Shown in pieces: positions 21,421 through 29,815 of a stretch of 41,646 nt of DNA. A model generated the notes under the pieces. It was not told the DNA's origin, did no database searches, and saw nothing but the letters and a program-made list of their open reading frames with translations. Position 1 is the first letter of the stretch; each line of letters opens with the position of its first letter. The position numbers were made by a program, and so were the translations under genes. Source of the DNA: Ectopseudomonas oleovorans. Lineage in GTDB: Bacteria; Pseudomonadota; Gammaproteobacteria; Pseudomonadales; Pseudomonadaceae. The stretch is taken from assembly GCF_003052605.1 (NCBI RefSeq), contig NZ_QASO01000135.1:1-41646 (forward strand), in the 5' to 3' direction.

Positions 21421-21906
21421 TCAGGGTTTTGCCGTGCCGGCTGCTTCGTCGCCGAGCAACTGGTCGATATTGCGGAAGGCGTTGCCGACCAGAGGTTTGA
21501 CCTCCTGCTGGGTGACGTGGCACTGGGTACAGAAGTAGCGCCGCGGCGACACGGCTGCCAGGGCCTGGCCGTCGCGATCCATGTAATGAGTGATGCTGAT
21601 CATCGGCGCCTGGCTGCGGGCGCTGCCGGCGCGGCTGTGGCAGGTCAGGCACTTGTTGCCGTTGGCGTCGACCTGATAGCCGCGAATGCTGTGCGGGATG
21701 GTCGGTGGCTGTTCCGGGTAGTTGCGCTCGCGGCGCAGGTCCTTGTTCTCCTCGTTGCCCAGCACCGGTGCCGGCAGGGTCTGACTGAGGGTGCCGCCGG
21801 GGCGGCGGCCGTCCGGCGCGGGGGCGTCGAGTGGGTAATCGAGCTCGTCGGCGATGGCCAGGCCGAAGGCGGCGAGCAGTAACAGAGGCAGAAAGCGCAG
21901 AGTCAT
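21421..21906 (-). CDS. napB: NapB diheme cytochrome c
   Basis: The small subunit of periplasmic nitrate reductase, 161 residues. Signal peptide MTLRFLPLLLLAAFGLAIA, then two heme motifs CLTCH and CTQCH, with the family segments PPTIPHSIRGYQVD and NKCLTCHSRAG. It transfers electrons from NapC to NapA. The ATG at 21906 is 11 bases after the napA stop. Confidence 0.95.
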   Translation of the reverse strand: MTLRFLPLLLLAAFGLAIADELDYPLDAPAPDGRRPGGTLSQTLPAPVLGNEENKDLRRERNYPEQPPTIPHSIRGYQVDANGNKCLTCHSRAGSARSQAPMISITHYMDRDGQALAAVSPRRYFCTQCHVTQQEVKPLVGNAFRNIDQLLGDEAAGTAKP

Positions 21907-21917
21907 GACGGTTCTCC

Positions 21918-24422
21918 TCAGGCCAGGCTGACCAGTTCGATCTTCACCGCACACTTCTTGTAGTCGGTCTGCTTGGAGATCGGGTCGGTGGCGTCCAGGG
22001 TGACCTTGTTGATCAGTTTGTTGGCGTCGAAGAAGGGCACGAACACCAGGCCGCGCGGCGGCTTGTTACGACCACGGGTTTCGATGCGTGCGCGGATTTC
22101 CCCGCGTCGGCTGATCACCTTGACCTCGCTGCCGCGTCGCGCCTTGAGTGCCCTGGCATCGTCCGGGTGCATGTACACCAGGGCATCGGGTACCGCGCCG
22201 TGCAGCTCCTCGACGCGCTGGGTCATGCTGCCGGTGTGCCAGTGTTCGAGCACGCGGCCAGTGCTGAGCCAGAACGGGAAGTCGTCATCCGGCGCCTCGG
22301 CTGGCGGCTCATAGGGCAGGGCGAAGATCAGCGCACGTTTGTCCGGGTAGCCGTAGAACTGCACGCCGCTGCCTTTTTCCACGTAGGGGTCGAGGCCTTC
22401 GCGATAGCGCCAGCGCGTTTCCTTGCCGTCAACCACCGGCCAGCGCAGGCCACGCTCGGCGTGATAGCTGTCGAAGGGCGCCAGGTCATGGGCATGGCCG
22501 CGACCGAACTGGGCATATTCCTCGAACAAGCCCTTCTGCAGGTAAAAGCCAAAGGCCTCGGCCTCGTCGTTGGCATAGCCGGCCTCGATCTGTTCGCGGG
22601 GGAACTGGTCGACCTGGCCGTTGGCGAACAGCACCTGGTAGAGCGTCTTGCCCTTGTATTCCGGGGCCTTGGCCAGCAGTTCGGCAGGCCAGACTTCGTC
22701 GGTGGTAAAGCGCTTGGAAAATTCCACCAGTTGCCACAGGTCGGACTTGGCCTCGCCCGGTGCCTTGACCAGTTGGTGCCAGAACTGCGTGCGGCGCTCG
22801 GCATTGCCGTAGGCGCCTTCCTTCTCCACCCACATGGCGCTGGGCAGGATCAGGTCGGCAGCCTGGGCCGAGACGGTGGGGTAGACATCGGAGACGATGA
22901 CGAAGGCCTGCGGGTTGCGCCAACCGGGGAGGATCTCCTGCATCACGTTGGGGCCGGCCTGCATGTTGTTGCTGACCTGGGTCCAGTAGACCTTGAGTAC
23001 GCCGTCCTTGAGCTTGCGGCTCTGTTCCACGGCATGAAAGCCGGGTTTTTCCTGGATGGTGCCGGCCGGCAGCTTCCAGATCTTCTCGGCGGTTGCACGG
23101 TGCTTGGGGTTGGCCACCAGCATGTCGGCGGGCAGACGATGGGAGAAAGTGCCCACCTCGCGCGCGGTGCCGCAGGCCGATGGCTGGCCGGTGAGGGAGA
23201 AGGGGCTGTTGCCCGGTTCGCTGATCTTGCCGGTGAGCAGGTGCAGGTTGTAGATCAGGTTATTGGCCCAGACACCGCGGGTGTGCTGGTTGAAACCCAT
23301 GGTCCAGAACGACATGACCTTGCGCTTGGGGTCGGCGTACAGCTCGGCCAGGGCCTTGAGGCGCTCGGCCGCCACGCCGCTTTCCTTGGCGGTGCGCTCC
23401 AGTGTGTAGGGTTTGACGAAGGCGGCGAACTGCTCGAAGGATATGTCCTCCCAGGTGTTGGCCTTGGCCGCGTTCTTGGCCTGCATCTCCAGTGGGTTGT
23501 CGGCGCGCAGGCCGTAGCCGATGTCGTCGGCGCCGCGGGCGAACTTGGTGTGCTTGCCGACGAAGTCCTTGTTAACCGCGCCGCTTGCGATGATGTGGTT
23601 GGCGATGTAGTTGAGTATCAGCAGGTCGGTCTGCGGTTTGAATACCAGCGGGATGTCGGCGAGGTCGAAGCTGCGGTGCTCGAAGGTGGAAAGCACGGCG
23701 ACCTTGGTGTTCGGATGGCTGAGGCGACGATCAGTGACCCGGCTCCAGAGGATGGGGTGCATTTCGGCCATGTTCGAGCCCCACAGCACGAAGGCGTCGG
23801 CGGCCTCGATGTCGTCGTAGCAGCCCATCGGCTCGTCCATGCCGAAGGTACGCATGAAGCCCATCACCGCCGAAGCCATGCAGTGGCGCGCGTTGGGGTC
23901 GATGTTGTTGGAGCGGAAACCGGCCTTCATCAGCTTGTTGGCGGCGTAGCCTTCCCACACCGTCCATTGCCCTGAACCGAACATGCCGACGGCCTCGGGG
24001 CCATGCTCGCGCAGCGCCTCCTTGGTCTTCTGTTCCATGATGTCGAAGGCCTGCTCCCAGCTCACCGGCTGGAATTCACCCTGCTTGTCGTACACGCCAT
24101 TCTTCATGCGCAGCAGCGGTTGGTTGAGGCGGTCGACGCCGTACATGATTTTCGACAGGAAGTAGCCCTTGACGCAGTTCAGGCCGCGATTGACCTCGGC
24201 CTTGACGTCACCGTGGGTGGCCACCACGCGGTTGTCGCGGGTGGCGACCATCACGCTGCAGCCGGTACCGCAGAAGCGGCAGGGCGCCTTGTTCCAGTCC
24301 AGGCGGGTCATGTCCGCTTCGGTGATCAGGTTGCTGGCGGTCGTAACCAACGGCAGACCGGCGGCAGCGGCGGCAATGGCAGCAGCGTTGGCCTTGGCAA
24401 ATTCACGGCGGGAAAGCTTCAT
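21918..24422 (-). CDS. napA: NapA periplasmic nitrate reductase catalytic subunit
   Basis: An 834-residue molybdoenzyme that reduces nitrate to nitrite. Twin-arginine signal (MKLSRREFAKANAAAIAAAA), [4Fe-4S] ligands in APCRFCGTGCSVMV plus the later GLNCVKG cysteine, and the molybdenum-ligating Cys in DPNARHCMASAV. Bis-MGD binding segments (LWGSNMAEMHPILWSRVTDR; HTRGVWANNLIYNLHLLTGK; WLSTGRVLEHWHTGSMTQRV) follow to the end. Length matches the family. The start overlaps the napD stop (ATGA), so the two are coupled; the longer in-frame start would run through napD. Confidence 0.97.
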   Translation of the reverse strand: MKLSRREFAKANAAAIAAAAAGLPLVTTASNLITEADMTRLDWNKAPCRFCGTGCSVMVATRDNRVVATHGDVKAEVNRGLNCVKGYFLSKIMYGVDRLNQPLLRMKNGVYDKQGEFQPVSWEQAFDIMEQKTKEALREHGPEAVGMFGSGQWTVWEGYAANKLMKAGFRSNNIDPNARHCMASAVMGFMRTFGMDEPMGCYDDIEAADAFVLWGSNMAEMHPILWSRVTDRRLSHPNTKVAVLSTFEHRSFDLADIPLVFKPQTDLLILNYIANHIIASGAVNKDFVGKHTKFARGADDIGYGLRADNPLEMQAKNAAKANTWEDISFEQFAAFVKPYTLERTAKESGVAAERLKALAELYADPKRKVMSFWTMGFNQHTRGVWANNLIYNLHLLTGKISEPGNSPFSLTGQPSACGTAREVGTFSHRLPADMLVANPKHRATAEKIWKLPAGTIQEKPGFHAVEQSRKLKDGVLKVYWTQVSNNMQAGPNVMQEILPGWRNPQAFVIVSDVYPTVSAQAADLILPSAMWVEKEGAYGNAERRTQFWHQLVKAPGEAKSDLWQLVEFSKRFTTDEVWPAELLAKAPEYKGKTLYQVLFANGQVDQFPREQIEAGYANDEAEAFGFYLQKGLFEEYAQFGRGHAHDLAPFDSYHAERGLRWPVVDGKETRWRYREGLDPYVEKGSGVQFYGYPDKRALIFALPYEPPAEAPDDDFPFWLSTGRVLEHWHTGSMTQRVEELHGAVPDALVYMHPDDARALKARRGSEVKVISRRGEIRARIETRGRNKPPRGLVFVPFFDANKLINKVTLDATDPISKQTDYKKCAVKIELVSLA

Positions 24423-24679
24423 TCTGAGTCTCCTTCTGTGTCGAGGAGTTCGTGGTAAACCAGAGCGGCATTGAGCACGCCTGGCAACGCGTTGATCTGT
24501 TCGAGGCGGGCGAGGATGTGGCGCTCGTTTTCGGTTTCCAGCACCACCACCAGCTTGCCTTGCGGGCTTTCCTGATGCAGTTCGAGGCCTTCCAGCTGGC
24601 GCAGGTTGGCTTTCACCGCAGCCAGCCATTCGGGCCGTACGTGCACCAGCAGACTGGAAATATGCATAGAGGCGGCCAT
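24419..24679 (-). CDS. napD: NapD maturation chaperone
   Basis: An 86-residue protein of the NapD family, which binds the NapA Tat signal peptide and delays export until the cofactor is loaded. MHISSLLVHVRPEWLAAVKA at the N-terminus and the ferredoxin-like continuation (GKLVVVLETENERHILARLE; NALPGVLNAALVYHE) are typical. Its stop overlaps the napA start. Confidence 0.93.
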   Translation of the reverse strand: MAASMHISSLLVHVRPEWLAAVKANLRQLEGLELHQESPQGKLVVVLETENERHILARLEQINALPGVLNAALVYHELLDTEGDSE

Positions 24680-24707
24680 GTTCCGTGGCTCCGTAGGTAA
24701 GGAAGGA

Positions 24708-24875
24708 TCAGGTGGGTGGGCCAGGTGGGCCCAGCAGCATCTGCATGAACCAGATGATGAATCCGTAGCCGCCGACCAGCGCGACCGAAAGGATGGGGAA
24801 CAGGCAGACCACGAGAAAGACGAACAGGCGAGTTTCCTTGCCTTTCATGGCGCTGCGCTCGGGCGGGGTAGCCAT
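24708..24875 (-). CDS. napE: NapE small membrane protein
   Basis: A 55-residue NapE: a short basic/polar N-terminus (MATPPERSAMKGKETRLFVF) and one membrane helix (LVVCLFPILSVALVGGYGFI), ending GPPGPPT. Its function in the Nap system is not defined. It starts the operon; the ATG at 24875 is chosen for the family's usual length, and longer in-frame codons lead into the promoter region. No napF gene lies between napE and napD (28-base gap). Confidence 0.88.
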   Translation of the reverse strand: MATPPERSAMKGKETRLFVFLVVCLFPILSVALVGGYGFIIWFMQMLLGPPGPPT

Positions 24876-24938
24876 TCGCTCTTCTCCGTTGCGTTCGCAA
24901 TTGAGTCTAGACCCTAACGTTAGTAAGGGCAAAGTCTG

Positions 24939-24952
24939 TTGAGCTGGATCAA
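24939..24952 (-). promoter_or_regulatory. ANR/DNR (FNR-type) box upstream of nap
   Basis: TTGATCCAGCTCAA on the minus strand matches the FNR-family consensus TTGAT-N4-ATCAA at 9 of 10 fixed positions. It lies about 65-75 bases upstream of the napE start, suitable for oxygen- or nitric-oxide-responsive control of the operon. A perfect 10-base palindrome CTAACGTTAG lies between them at 24914-24923, possibly another operator. Confidence 0.6.
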
Positions 24953-25110
24953 GGAAAAGGAATTGCACGAGCGCTAATGGCACGCGCTCGCGATTATCGA
25001 TAGCGTGCTAATATTTCGTCTGGTTTCATTCACCTGCAGGCGTCACCCGGTTCGGTCTTGCGGCATGTTCCGGCTATCGCTTGCATCCAGCTTCGTGAGC
25101 CAGTCCATCC

Positions 25111-26283
25111 ATGTCCGTGACTCATCTGAGCCGTGGCAGCGCCGGTTATCGGCGTGCCACCCTGGCGCTGTTCTGCGCCGGTTTCGCCACCTTCGCCATG
25201 CTTTACTGCGTGCAACCTCTGCTGCCGTTGTTGGCCGCGCACTTTCGCGTGTCTGCGGCCAGCAGCAGCCTGGCGCTTTCGCTGACTACCCTGAGCCTGG
25301 CCCTGTGCCTGCTGGTATCCGGTGCACTGGCCGAGAGCTGGGGGCGCAAGCCGGTGATGGTCGCGGCGCTGGGCCTGGCCGCGCTACTGGGGATCGCCTG
25401 CGCACTGGTGGAGCAGTGGAGCAGCCTGCTGATTTTGCGTGCGCTGCTGGGGCTGGCGCTGAGCGGTTTGCCGGCGCTGGCCATGGCCTATGTCGGTGAG
25501 GAGTTCGACCCTGAAGCGCTACCGGCAGCGATGGGGTTGTATATCGGTGGCACGGCGCTGGGTGGCCTGCTCGGGCGTTTGCTGGCCGGTTTGCTCAGCG
25601 ACCTGGGCGGTTGGCCCTGGGCCCTGGGCGGCATTGCCGGGCTGGGTTTGCTGGCGCTGGGGCTGTTCATCTGGTTGCTGCCGCCGTCGCGGCATTTTAC
25701 CGCCCAGCCGCTGTCGGTGCGCGGGCTGCTGGGCAACTTCGCCCTGCACCTGAAGAACCCGCGTTTGCGCGTGCTGTTCGCCCTGGGCTTTCTGCTTATG
25801 GGCGGTTTCGTTGCACTGTTCAACTATGTCGGCTTTCGCCTGGCGGGTGCGCCATTCAACCTGTCGGCGACGGTCATCGGCCTGCTGTTCACCGTATACC
25901 TGCTCGGCATTCTCAGTGCTGGCTGGGCCGGGCGCCTGGTGCCACGCTTTGGCGCGCGTCAGGTGCTCAATGGCGGCATCGGCCTGATGCTGCTAGGCGT
26001 AGCGCTGTGCGCTGCGCCCTGGCTGAGCGCGGCGGTGGTCGGCCTGGCGCTGTTCACCCTGGGCTTCTTCTCGGCCCATGCGGTGGCCAGCGGGCAGGTC
26101 GGCATCCATGCGCAGGGCGCCAAGGCGCAGGCATCGGCGCTGTACCTGTGCGCCTATTATCTGGGCTCCAGCCTGGTGGGCTATGTCGGCGGTTACGTCT
26201 GGGAGCATGCCGGCTGGCTGGCATTGCTCGGCGTTCTGGCTGCGCTGTTTGTCGTTGCGGGTGCTCTGGTGCAGCGTATCTAG
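25111..26283 (+). CDS. MFS transporter, YnfM-like
   Basis: A 390-residue major facilitator family protein with 12 hydrophobic segments. The loop between helices 2 and 3 carries the MFS motif A variant (GALAESWGRKPVMV), and the opening (FCAGFATFAMLYCVQPLLPL) is typical of the YnfM/YdhP group of drug or metabolite exporters. The substrate cannot be told from the sequence. Divergent to the nap operon; the gap 24953-25110 must hold its promoter. Confidence 0.9.
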   Translation: MSVTHLSRGSAGYRRATLALFCAGFATFAMLYCVQPLLPLLAAHFRVSAASSSLALSLTTLSLALCLLVSGALAESWGRKPVMVAALGLAALLGIACALVEQWSSLLILRALLGLALSGLPALAMAYVGEEFDPEALPAAMGLYIGGTALGGLLGRLLAGLLSDLGGWPWALGGIAGLGLLALGLFIWLLPPSRHFTAQPLSVRGLLGNFALHLKNPRLRVLFALGFLLMGGFVALFNYVGFRLAGAPFNLSATVIGLLFTVYLLGILSAGWAGRLVPRFGARQVLNGGIGLMLLGVALCAAPWLSAAVVGLALFTLGFFSAHAVASGQVGIHAQGAKAQASALYLCAYYLGSSLVGYVGGYVWEHAGWLALLGVLAALFVVAGALVQRI

Positions 26284-26296
26284 CCTGTTTGCCGCT

Positions 26297-26335
26297 CGTT
26301 CAGTGCAGGTTCAAGGAGGGTTCAGCGGGGATTCA
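26297..26335 (+). promoter_or_regulatory. Four PhoP-type direct repeats
   Basis: CGTTCA (26297), GGTTCA (26308), GGTTCA (26319) and GATTCA (26330), each exactly 11 bases from the next, ending 60 bases before the oprH start. Eleven-base phasing is what tandem OmpR/PhoB-family dimers require, and the word resembles the PhoP box of oprH in P. aeruginosa. PhoP, encoded two genes downstream, is the expected ligand (autoregulation at low magnesium). Confidence 0.8.
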
Positions 26336-26395
26336 GTCGTCTTCCGGCAGACTCGTTGCCAAGTTGATCAAAACCGCAACGAGAGGAATGACGCC

Positions 26396-27001
26396 ATGAA
26401 AATCCCCCTGAACCGTATCGCCTTCGCTACCTGCCTGGTCCTGGGCGCAACCGCTGCCCAGGCCAACGACAATTTCGTCGGCCTGACCTGGGGTCAGACC
26501 GACAACAACATCCAGAAGTCCAACGCGCTGAATGCCAACCTCGGCAATCCGAAGCTGGACAAGGTGATCGATGACGAAGGCACCTGGGGTATCCGTGCCG
26601 GCCAGACGACCGCTGACGGCCGCTACTACGCGACCTACGAGAATGTCTCGGACAGTCACAATGGCTACAAGCTGCGTCAGCAGAATCTGCTGGGCAGCTA
26701 CGACATGTTCGTACCGCTGGGCAGCAACAACACCAAGCTGTTCGGCGGCGTGACGGCCGGCCTGGTCAAGCTCGAACAGGAGAGCCGTGGCTTCTCCCGT
26801 GACAGTGACATCGGTTTTGCCGCAGGCCTGCAGGCCGGTATTCTGCAGGAACTGAACAGCAACACCTCGATAGAAGCCGGCTATCGTTACCTGCGTACCA
26901 ATGCCAGCACGGAAATGGCGCCGCATGGTGCAGGCAAGGCCGGGTCGCTGGATCTGCACAGCAGCTCGCAGCTCTACCTCGGCGCCAACTTCGCCTTCTA
27001 A
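26396..27001 (+). CDS. oprH: Outer-membrane protein OprH
   Basis: A 201-residue precursor. Signal peptide (MKIPLNRIAFATCLVLGATAAQA) followed by an eight-stranded beta-barrel with close resemblance to P. aeruginosa OprH in recall: DNFVGLTWGQTDNNIQKSNA, LDKVIDDEGTWGIRAG, KLRQQNLLGSYDMF, EAGYRYLRTNASTEMAPHG and the terminal SSQLYLGANFAF ending in Phe. OprH binds lipopolysaccharide and stabilises the outer membrane when magnesium is low. Ribosome site GAGAGG. First gene of oprH-phoP-phoQ, but 208 bases, mostly a MITE-like element, separate it from phoP. Confidence 0.95.
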   Translation: MKIPLNRIAFATCLVLGATAAQANDNFVGLTWGQTDNNIQKSNALNANLGNPKLDKVIDDEGTWGIRAGQTTADGRYYATYENVSDSHNGYKLRQQNLLGSYDMFVPLGSNNTKLFGGVTAGLVKLEQESRGFSRDSDIGFAAGLQAGILQELNSNTSIEAGYRYLRTNASTEMAPHGAGKAGSLDLHSSSQLYLGANFAF

Positions 27002-27020
27002 TGGCGGCATAGCGTTACCA

Positions 27021-27182
27021 GGCCGGGCATCAGTCCGAGTGAAAACGTAGCGAGCGAAGGTCAGGCAAGGTAAAAGCCGGCGAAGAAGCGCAGTTTACGA
27101 CTTGTAAATGAGCATTCTGAGCCGGGTTTTAACGCAGCATGGCCGAGCGCAGTAGTTTTCACGCTGACTGATTTGCCCGGCC
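27021..27182. repeat. MITE-like inverted-repeat element between oprH and phoP
   Basis: Outer ends GGCCGGGCATCAGTC and, inverted, GGCCGGGCAAATCAGTC, then GTGAAAAC in both arms. The arms go on matching imperfectly to a central TTTAC-GACTT-GTAAA at 27094-27108. The whole 162 bases is one large imperfect palindrome with no gene. Elements with this centre (TGAGCATTCT...TTTAC) are, as I recall, dispersed in Pseudomonas and relatives. It may fold in the mRNA and weaken or process readthrough from oprH to phoP. Confidence 0.8.
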
Positions 27183-27209
27183 TTCGCACAACTTAATAGG
27201 GGGAGTCTC

Positions 27210-27887
27210 ATGAAATTGCTGGTGGTGGAGGATGAGGCGCTGCTGCGTCACCATCTGTTCACTCGCCTCAGCGAAAACGGGCATGTGGTGGATGCCGTGC
27301 GCACCGCCGAAGAAGCACTGTACCGAGCTGAGTCCTTCAATCATGACCTGGCCCTGGTCGACCTCGGTCTGCCTGGTATGAGCGGTATCGACCTGATCCG
27401 CGAGCTGCGCAGCCAGGACAAGAACTTTCCGATCCTGATACTCACCGCACGCGGTAACTGGCAGGACAAGGTCGAAGGGCTTTCCTGCGGTGCCGACGAC
27501 TATGTGGTCAAACCGTTCCAGTTCGAGGAGCTGGAAGCACGTCTGAACGCGCTGCTGCGACGTTCTTCCGGGTTCACCAAGTCGACCATCGAAGCGGGCT
27601 CCCTGGTGCTGTACCTCAATCGCAAGCAGGCCACGGTGGATGAACAGTCGCTGCAGCTGACCGCCTACGAGTACCGCATCCTCGAGTACCTCATGCTGCA
27701 CCATCAGCAGGTGGTGGCCAAGGAGCGCCTGATGGAACAGCTCTATCCGGGCGACGACGAGCGTGATCCCAACGTCATAGAAGTGCTGGTAGGTCGTCTG
27801 CGGCGCAAGCTGGAGGCAGTGCTGGGCGGCAAACCGATAGAAACCGTGCGTGGCCAGGGCTACATGTTCAACGAGCGCTGCAAGTGA
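27210..27887 (+). CDS. phoP: Response regulator PhoP
   Basis: A 225-residue OmpR-family regulator. Receiver with acidic pocket VEDEA, phosphoacceptor Asp51 (ALVDLGLPGMSG), the LTARG segment and Lys in YVVKPFQF; C-terminal winged helix (LTAYEYRILEYLMLHHQQVV; NVIEVLVGRLRRKLE; GQGYMFNERC). Very close to P. aeruginosa PhoP from memory. Controls oprH, lipid A/polymyxin resistance functions and itself in response to magnesium. A good ribosome site (AGGGGGAG) precedes it. Confidence 0.96.
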   Translation: MKLLVVEDEALLRHHLFTRLSENGHVVDAVRTAEEALYRAESFNHDLALVDLGLPGMSGIDLIRELRSQDKNFPILILTARGNWQDKVEGLSCGADDYVVKPFQFEELEARLNALLRRSSGFTKSTIEAGSLVLYLNRKQATVDEQSLQLTAYEYRILEYLMLHHQQVVAKERLMEQLYPGDDERDPNVIEVLVGRLRRKLEAVLGGKPIETVRGQGYMFNERCK

Positions 27888-29266
27888 GTCGAGCGCGCGC
27901 CGTTCTACGCAAGCTGCGTATGCGTTTCGCCTCCCTGCGGCTGCGTTTGATGCTGGCCAGCGCCGCGCTGGCGATGCTGTTCATGCTGCTGTTGATGCCG
28001 GTGCTGCAGGGCGTGTTTCTCATGGCCCTGGAGCAGACCATCGAAAAGCGCCTGGCCTCCGACGCGGCAGCGCTGATATCCGCCGCGCGTATCGACGACG
28101 GCCAGTTGCACATGCCGGAGAAGATGCCGGACGAAGAATTCGACAACCTCGACTCGCACCTGCTGGGCTTCATCTTCGACCGTGAAGGCCAGATGCTCTG
28201 GCGCTCGCGCTCATCCATCGACGAACTGGTGCGCTACCTGCCGCGTTATGACGGTCGCGGCCACGAGTTCGTGCGCATTCGCGACGAAAACGGCCAGGAA
28301 TACTTTGTCTATGACATCGAAGTAGACCTGCTGCGCGGCGATCAAACCGCGCTGAGCATCGTCACCATGCAGCCGACCCGCGAATACCAGGGGCTGTTCA
28401 ACGGTTTCGCCTGGCAACTGCGCCTGTGGCTGGGCATCGCCCTGCTGGTGCTGCTGGGCCTGCTCTGGTTCGGCCTGACCTGGGGCTTTCGCAGCCTGCG
28501 TGGCCTCAGCGACGAGCTCGACGGCGTAGAGGCCGGCACCCGCCTGCGCCTGAGTGACGAACACCCGCGCGAATTGCTGCGCCTGACCAACTCCCTCAAC
28601 CGCCTGCTCGACAGCGAACGGCGTCAGCGCGAGCGCTACCGCGACTCGCTGGAAGACCTCGCCCACAGCCTGAAAACACCACTCAGCGTGTTGCAGGGCA
28701 TTGGTGAAAGCCTGGCTGTGCAGCCGGACAATCGCGAACAGGCGCAACTGATGCAGGCGCAGATCGAACGCATGAGCCAGCAGGTCGGCTATCAACTGCA
28801 ACGCGCCAGCCTGCGCCGCAGCGGCCTGGTACGCCATCGCGAGCAGGTCTGGCCGGTGCTCGACGGCTTGTGCCGCTCGCTGGACAAGGTCTACCGCGAC
28901 AAGCGCGTCGAAGCGACACTGGAAGTGCCCGAGCACAGCCAGATCACCATGGAACGTGGCGCGCTGATGGAACTGCTCGGCAACCTGCTGGAAAACGCCT
29001 ACCGCTTGTGCCTGCAACAGGTGCGTGTGAGGCTGCAACCCCTGACCGACGGCTGCCTGCTGACCATCGAAGACGACGGCCCCGGCGTGCCCCCGCACCA
29101 GCGTGAGCGGGTGCTGCAGCGCGGCGAACGACTGGATGCACAGAACCCGGGGCAGGGCATCGGCCTGGCGGTGGTGGAAGATATCGTCGACAGCTACGAC
29201 GGCGAGCTAAGCCTGGAAGATTCGGAACTGGGCGGCGCCTGTTTCAGGGTGCGGTTGTACGACTGA
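27884..29266 (+). CDS. phoQ: Sensor histidine kinase PhoQ
   Basis: A 460-residue inner-membrane kinase that phosphorylates or dephosphorylates PhoP. Membrane segments at MFRFASLRL-adjacent LMLASAALAMLFMLLLMPVL and LWLGIALLVLLGLLWFGLTW enclose an acidic periplasmic sensor (EKMPDEEFDNLDSHLLGF; acidic patches bind Mg2+). H box LAHSLKTPLSVLQG, N box LGNLLENAYRLC, G boxes DDGPGVPPHQ and GQGIGLAVVEDIV. The start overlaps the phoP stop region by four bases. An imperfect 12-bp hairpin 46 bases after its stop (29311-29343) has no T-run. Confidence 0.95.
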   Translation: MSRARAVLRKLRMRFASLRLRLMLASAALAMLFMLLLMPVLQGVFLMALEQTIEKRLASDAAALISAARIDDGQLHMPEKMPDEEFDNLDSHLLGFIFDREGQMLWRSRSSIDELVRYLPRYDGRGHEFVRIRDENGQEYFVYDIEVDLLRGDQTALSIVTMQPTREYQGLFNGFAWQLRLWLGIALLVLLGLLWFGLTWGFRSLRGLSDELDGVEAGTRLRLSDEHPRELLRLTNSLNRLLDSERRQRERYRDSLEDLAHSLKTPLSVLQGIGESLAVQPDNREQAQLMQAQIERMSQQVGYQLQRASLRRSGLVRHREQVWPVLDGLCRSLDKVYRDKRVEATLEVPEHSQITMERGALMELLGNLLENAYRLCLQQVRVRLQPLTDGCLLTIEDDGPGVPPHQRERVLQRGERLDAQNPGQGIGLAVVEDIVDSYDGELSLEDSELGGACFRVRLYD

Positions 29267-29310
29267 GCCTTGCTGTCAGGCATGTTCTTTCGATTCTTGT
29301 ATGGAAGCGA

Positions 29311-29343
29311 TCCGCTGCCGGACCAGGCGAGTCCTGCAGCGGA
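29311..29343. other. Stem-loop downstream of phoQ
   Basis: CCGCTGC-c-GGAC / GTCC-t-GCAGCGG, 7 + 4 pairs plus a closing T-A, 7-base loop, with no T-tract. Possibly a mRNA 3'-end stabilising structure. The remaining 29267-29524 gap (258 bases) holds nothing else I can name. Confidence 0.4.
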
Positions 29344-29524
29344 ACAAGGTCAATACCAAATGTGAGCCCTGATCGATTGAACGCTTCGCCCTCGCGGCGC
29401 GAACTACGGAATGGCCAGGGCGCAAAGGCCCAGAACAGGCCGGATATACGAATGTCATCGCGCTGGTGACAGGTGCAAAAGCGAAGCTTTGCTCACTACT
29501 TGTGGGGAGAGTCCATGTTAGTTG

Positions 29525-29815
29525 TTAGATGCTTGGTGTACGGTCTTCGTTGTGGTGCCATATACGAAGAATGACGATAGTTTCTGTGTGGGCTGAATAG
29601 CGGACTATATATTTTCCGAAAACTGCGTCTCGAATGGCTTTTGGGCTTGGAGCAAGCTCAACAGCGCGGCCCATTTCTGGATATAGACAAAGATTCTCGA
29701 TGCGAGAAAGGAGCTCTGCTGCAACGCGTGCAGCAGCAAGAGGATCGTTCTCTGCTATGAATTCGCGCAGGCGAACGAGGTCTGCCACCGCGTTTTCTGA
29801 GTAGGCCAGTCTCAC
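29525..29815 (-). CDS. ParE/RelE-type toxin
   Basis: A 96-residue plasmid-stabilisation family protein (MRLAYSENAVADLVRLREFI; AAARVAAELLSRIENLCLYP; EMGRAVE; RDAVFGKYIVRYSAHTETIV; ILRIWHHNEDR). The central YPEMGR and terminal I-L-R-I-W-H motifs are typical of RelE/ParE toxins (mRNA cleavage on the ribosome or gyrase inhibition; ParE-like by the antitoxin type). GTG start overlapping the antitoxin stop (GTGA). Confidence 0.9.
   Translation of the reverse strand: MRLAYSENAVADLVRLREFIAENDPLAAARVAAELLSRIENLCLYPEMGRAVELAPSPKAIRDAVFGKYIVRYSAHTETIVILRIWHHNEDRTPSI

Noticed and set aside
22167..23975. 602-codon plus-strand open frame opposite napA
   Set aside because: Mirror frame of napA; rich in Gly/Val/His as expected from reversed GC-rich codons.
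29311..29343. Rho-independent terminator of phoQ
   Set aside because: Good stem but no T-run on either strand; kept only as a stem-loop.
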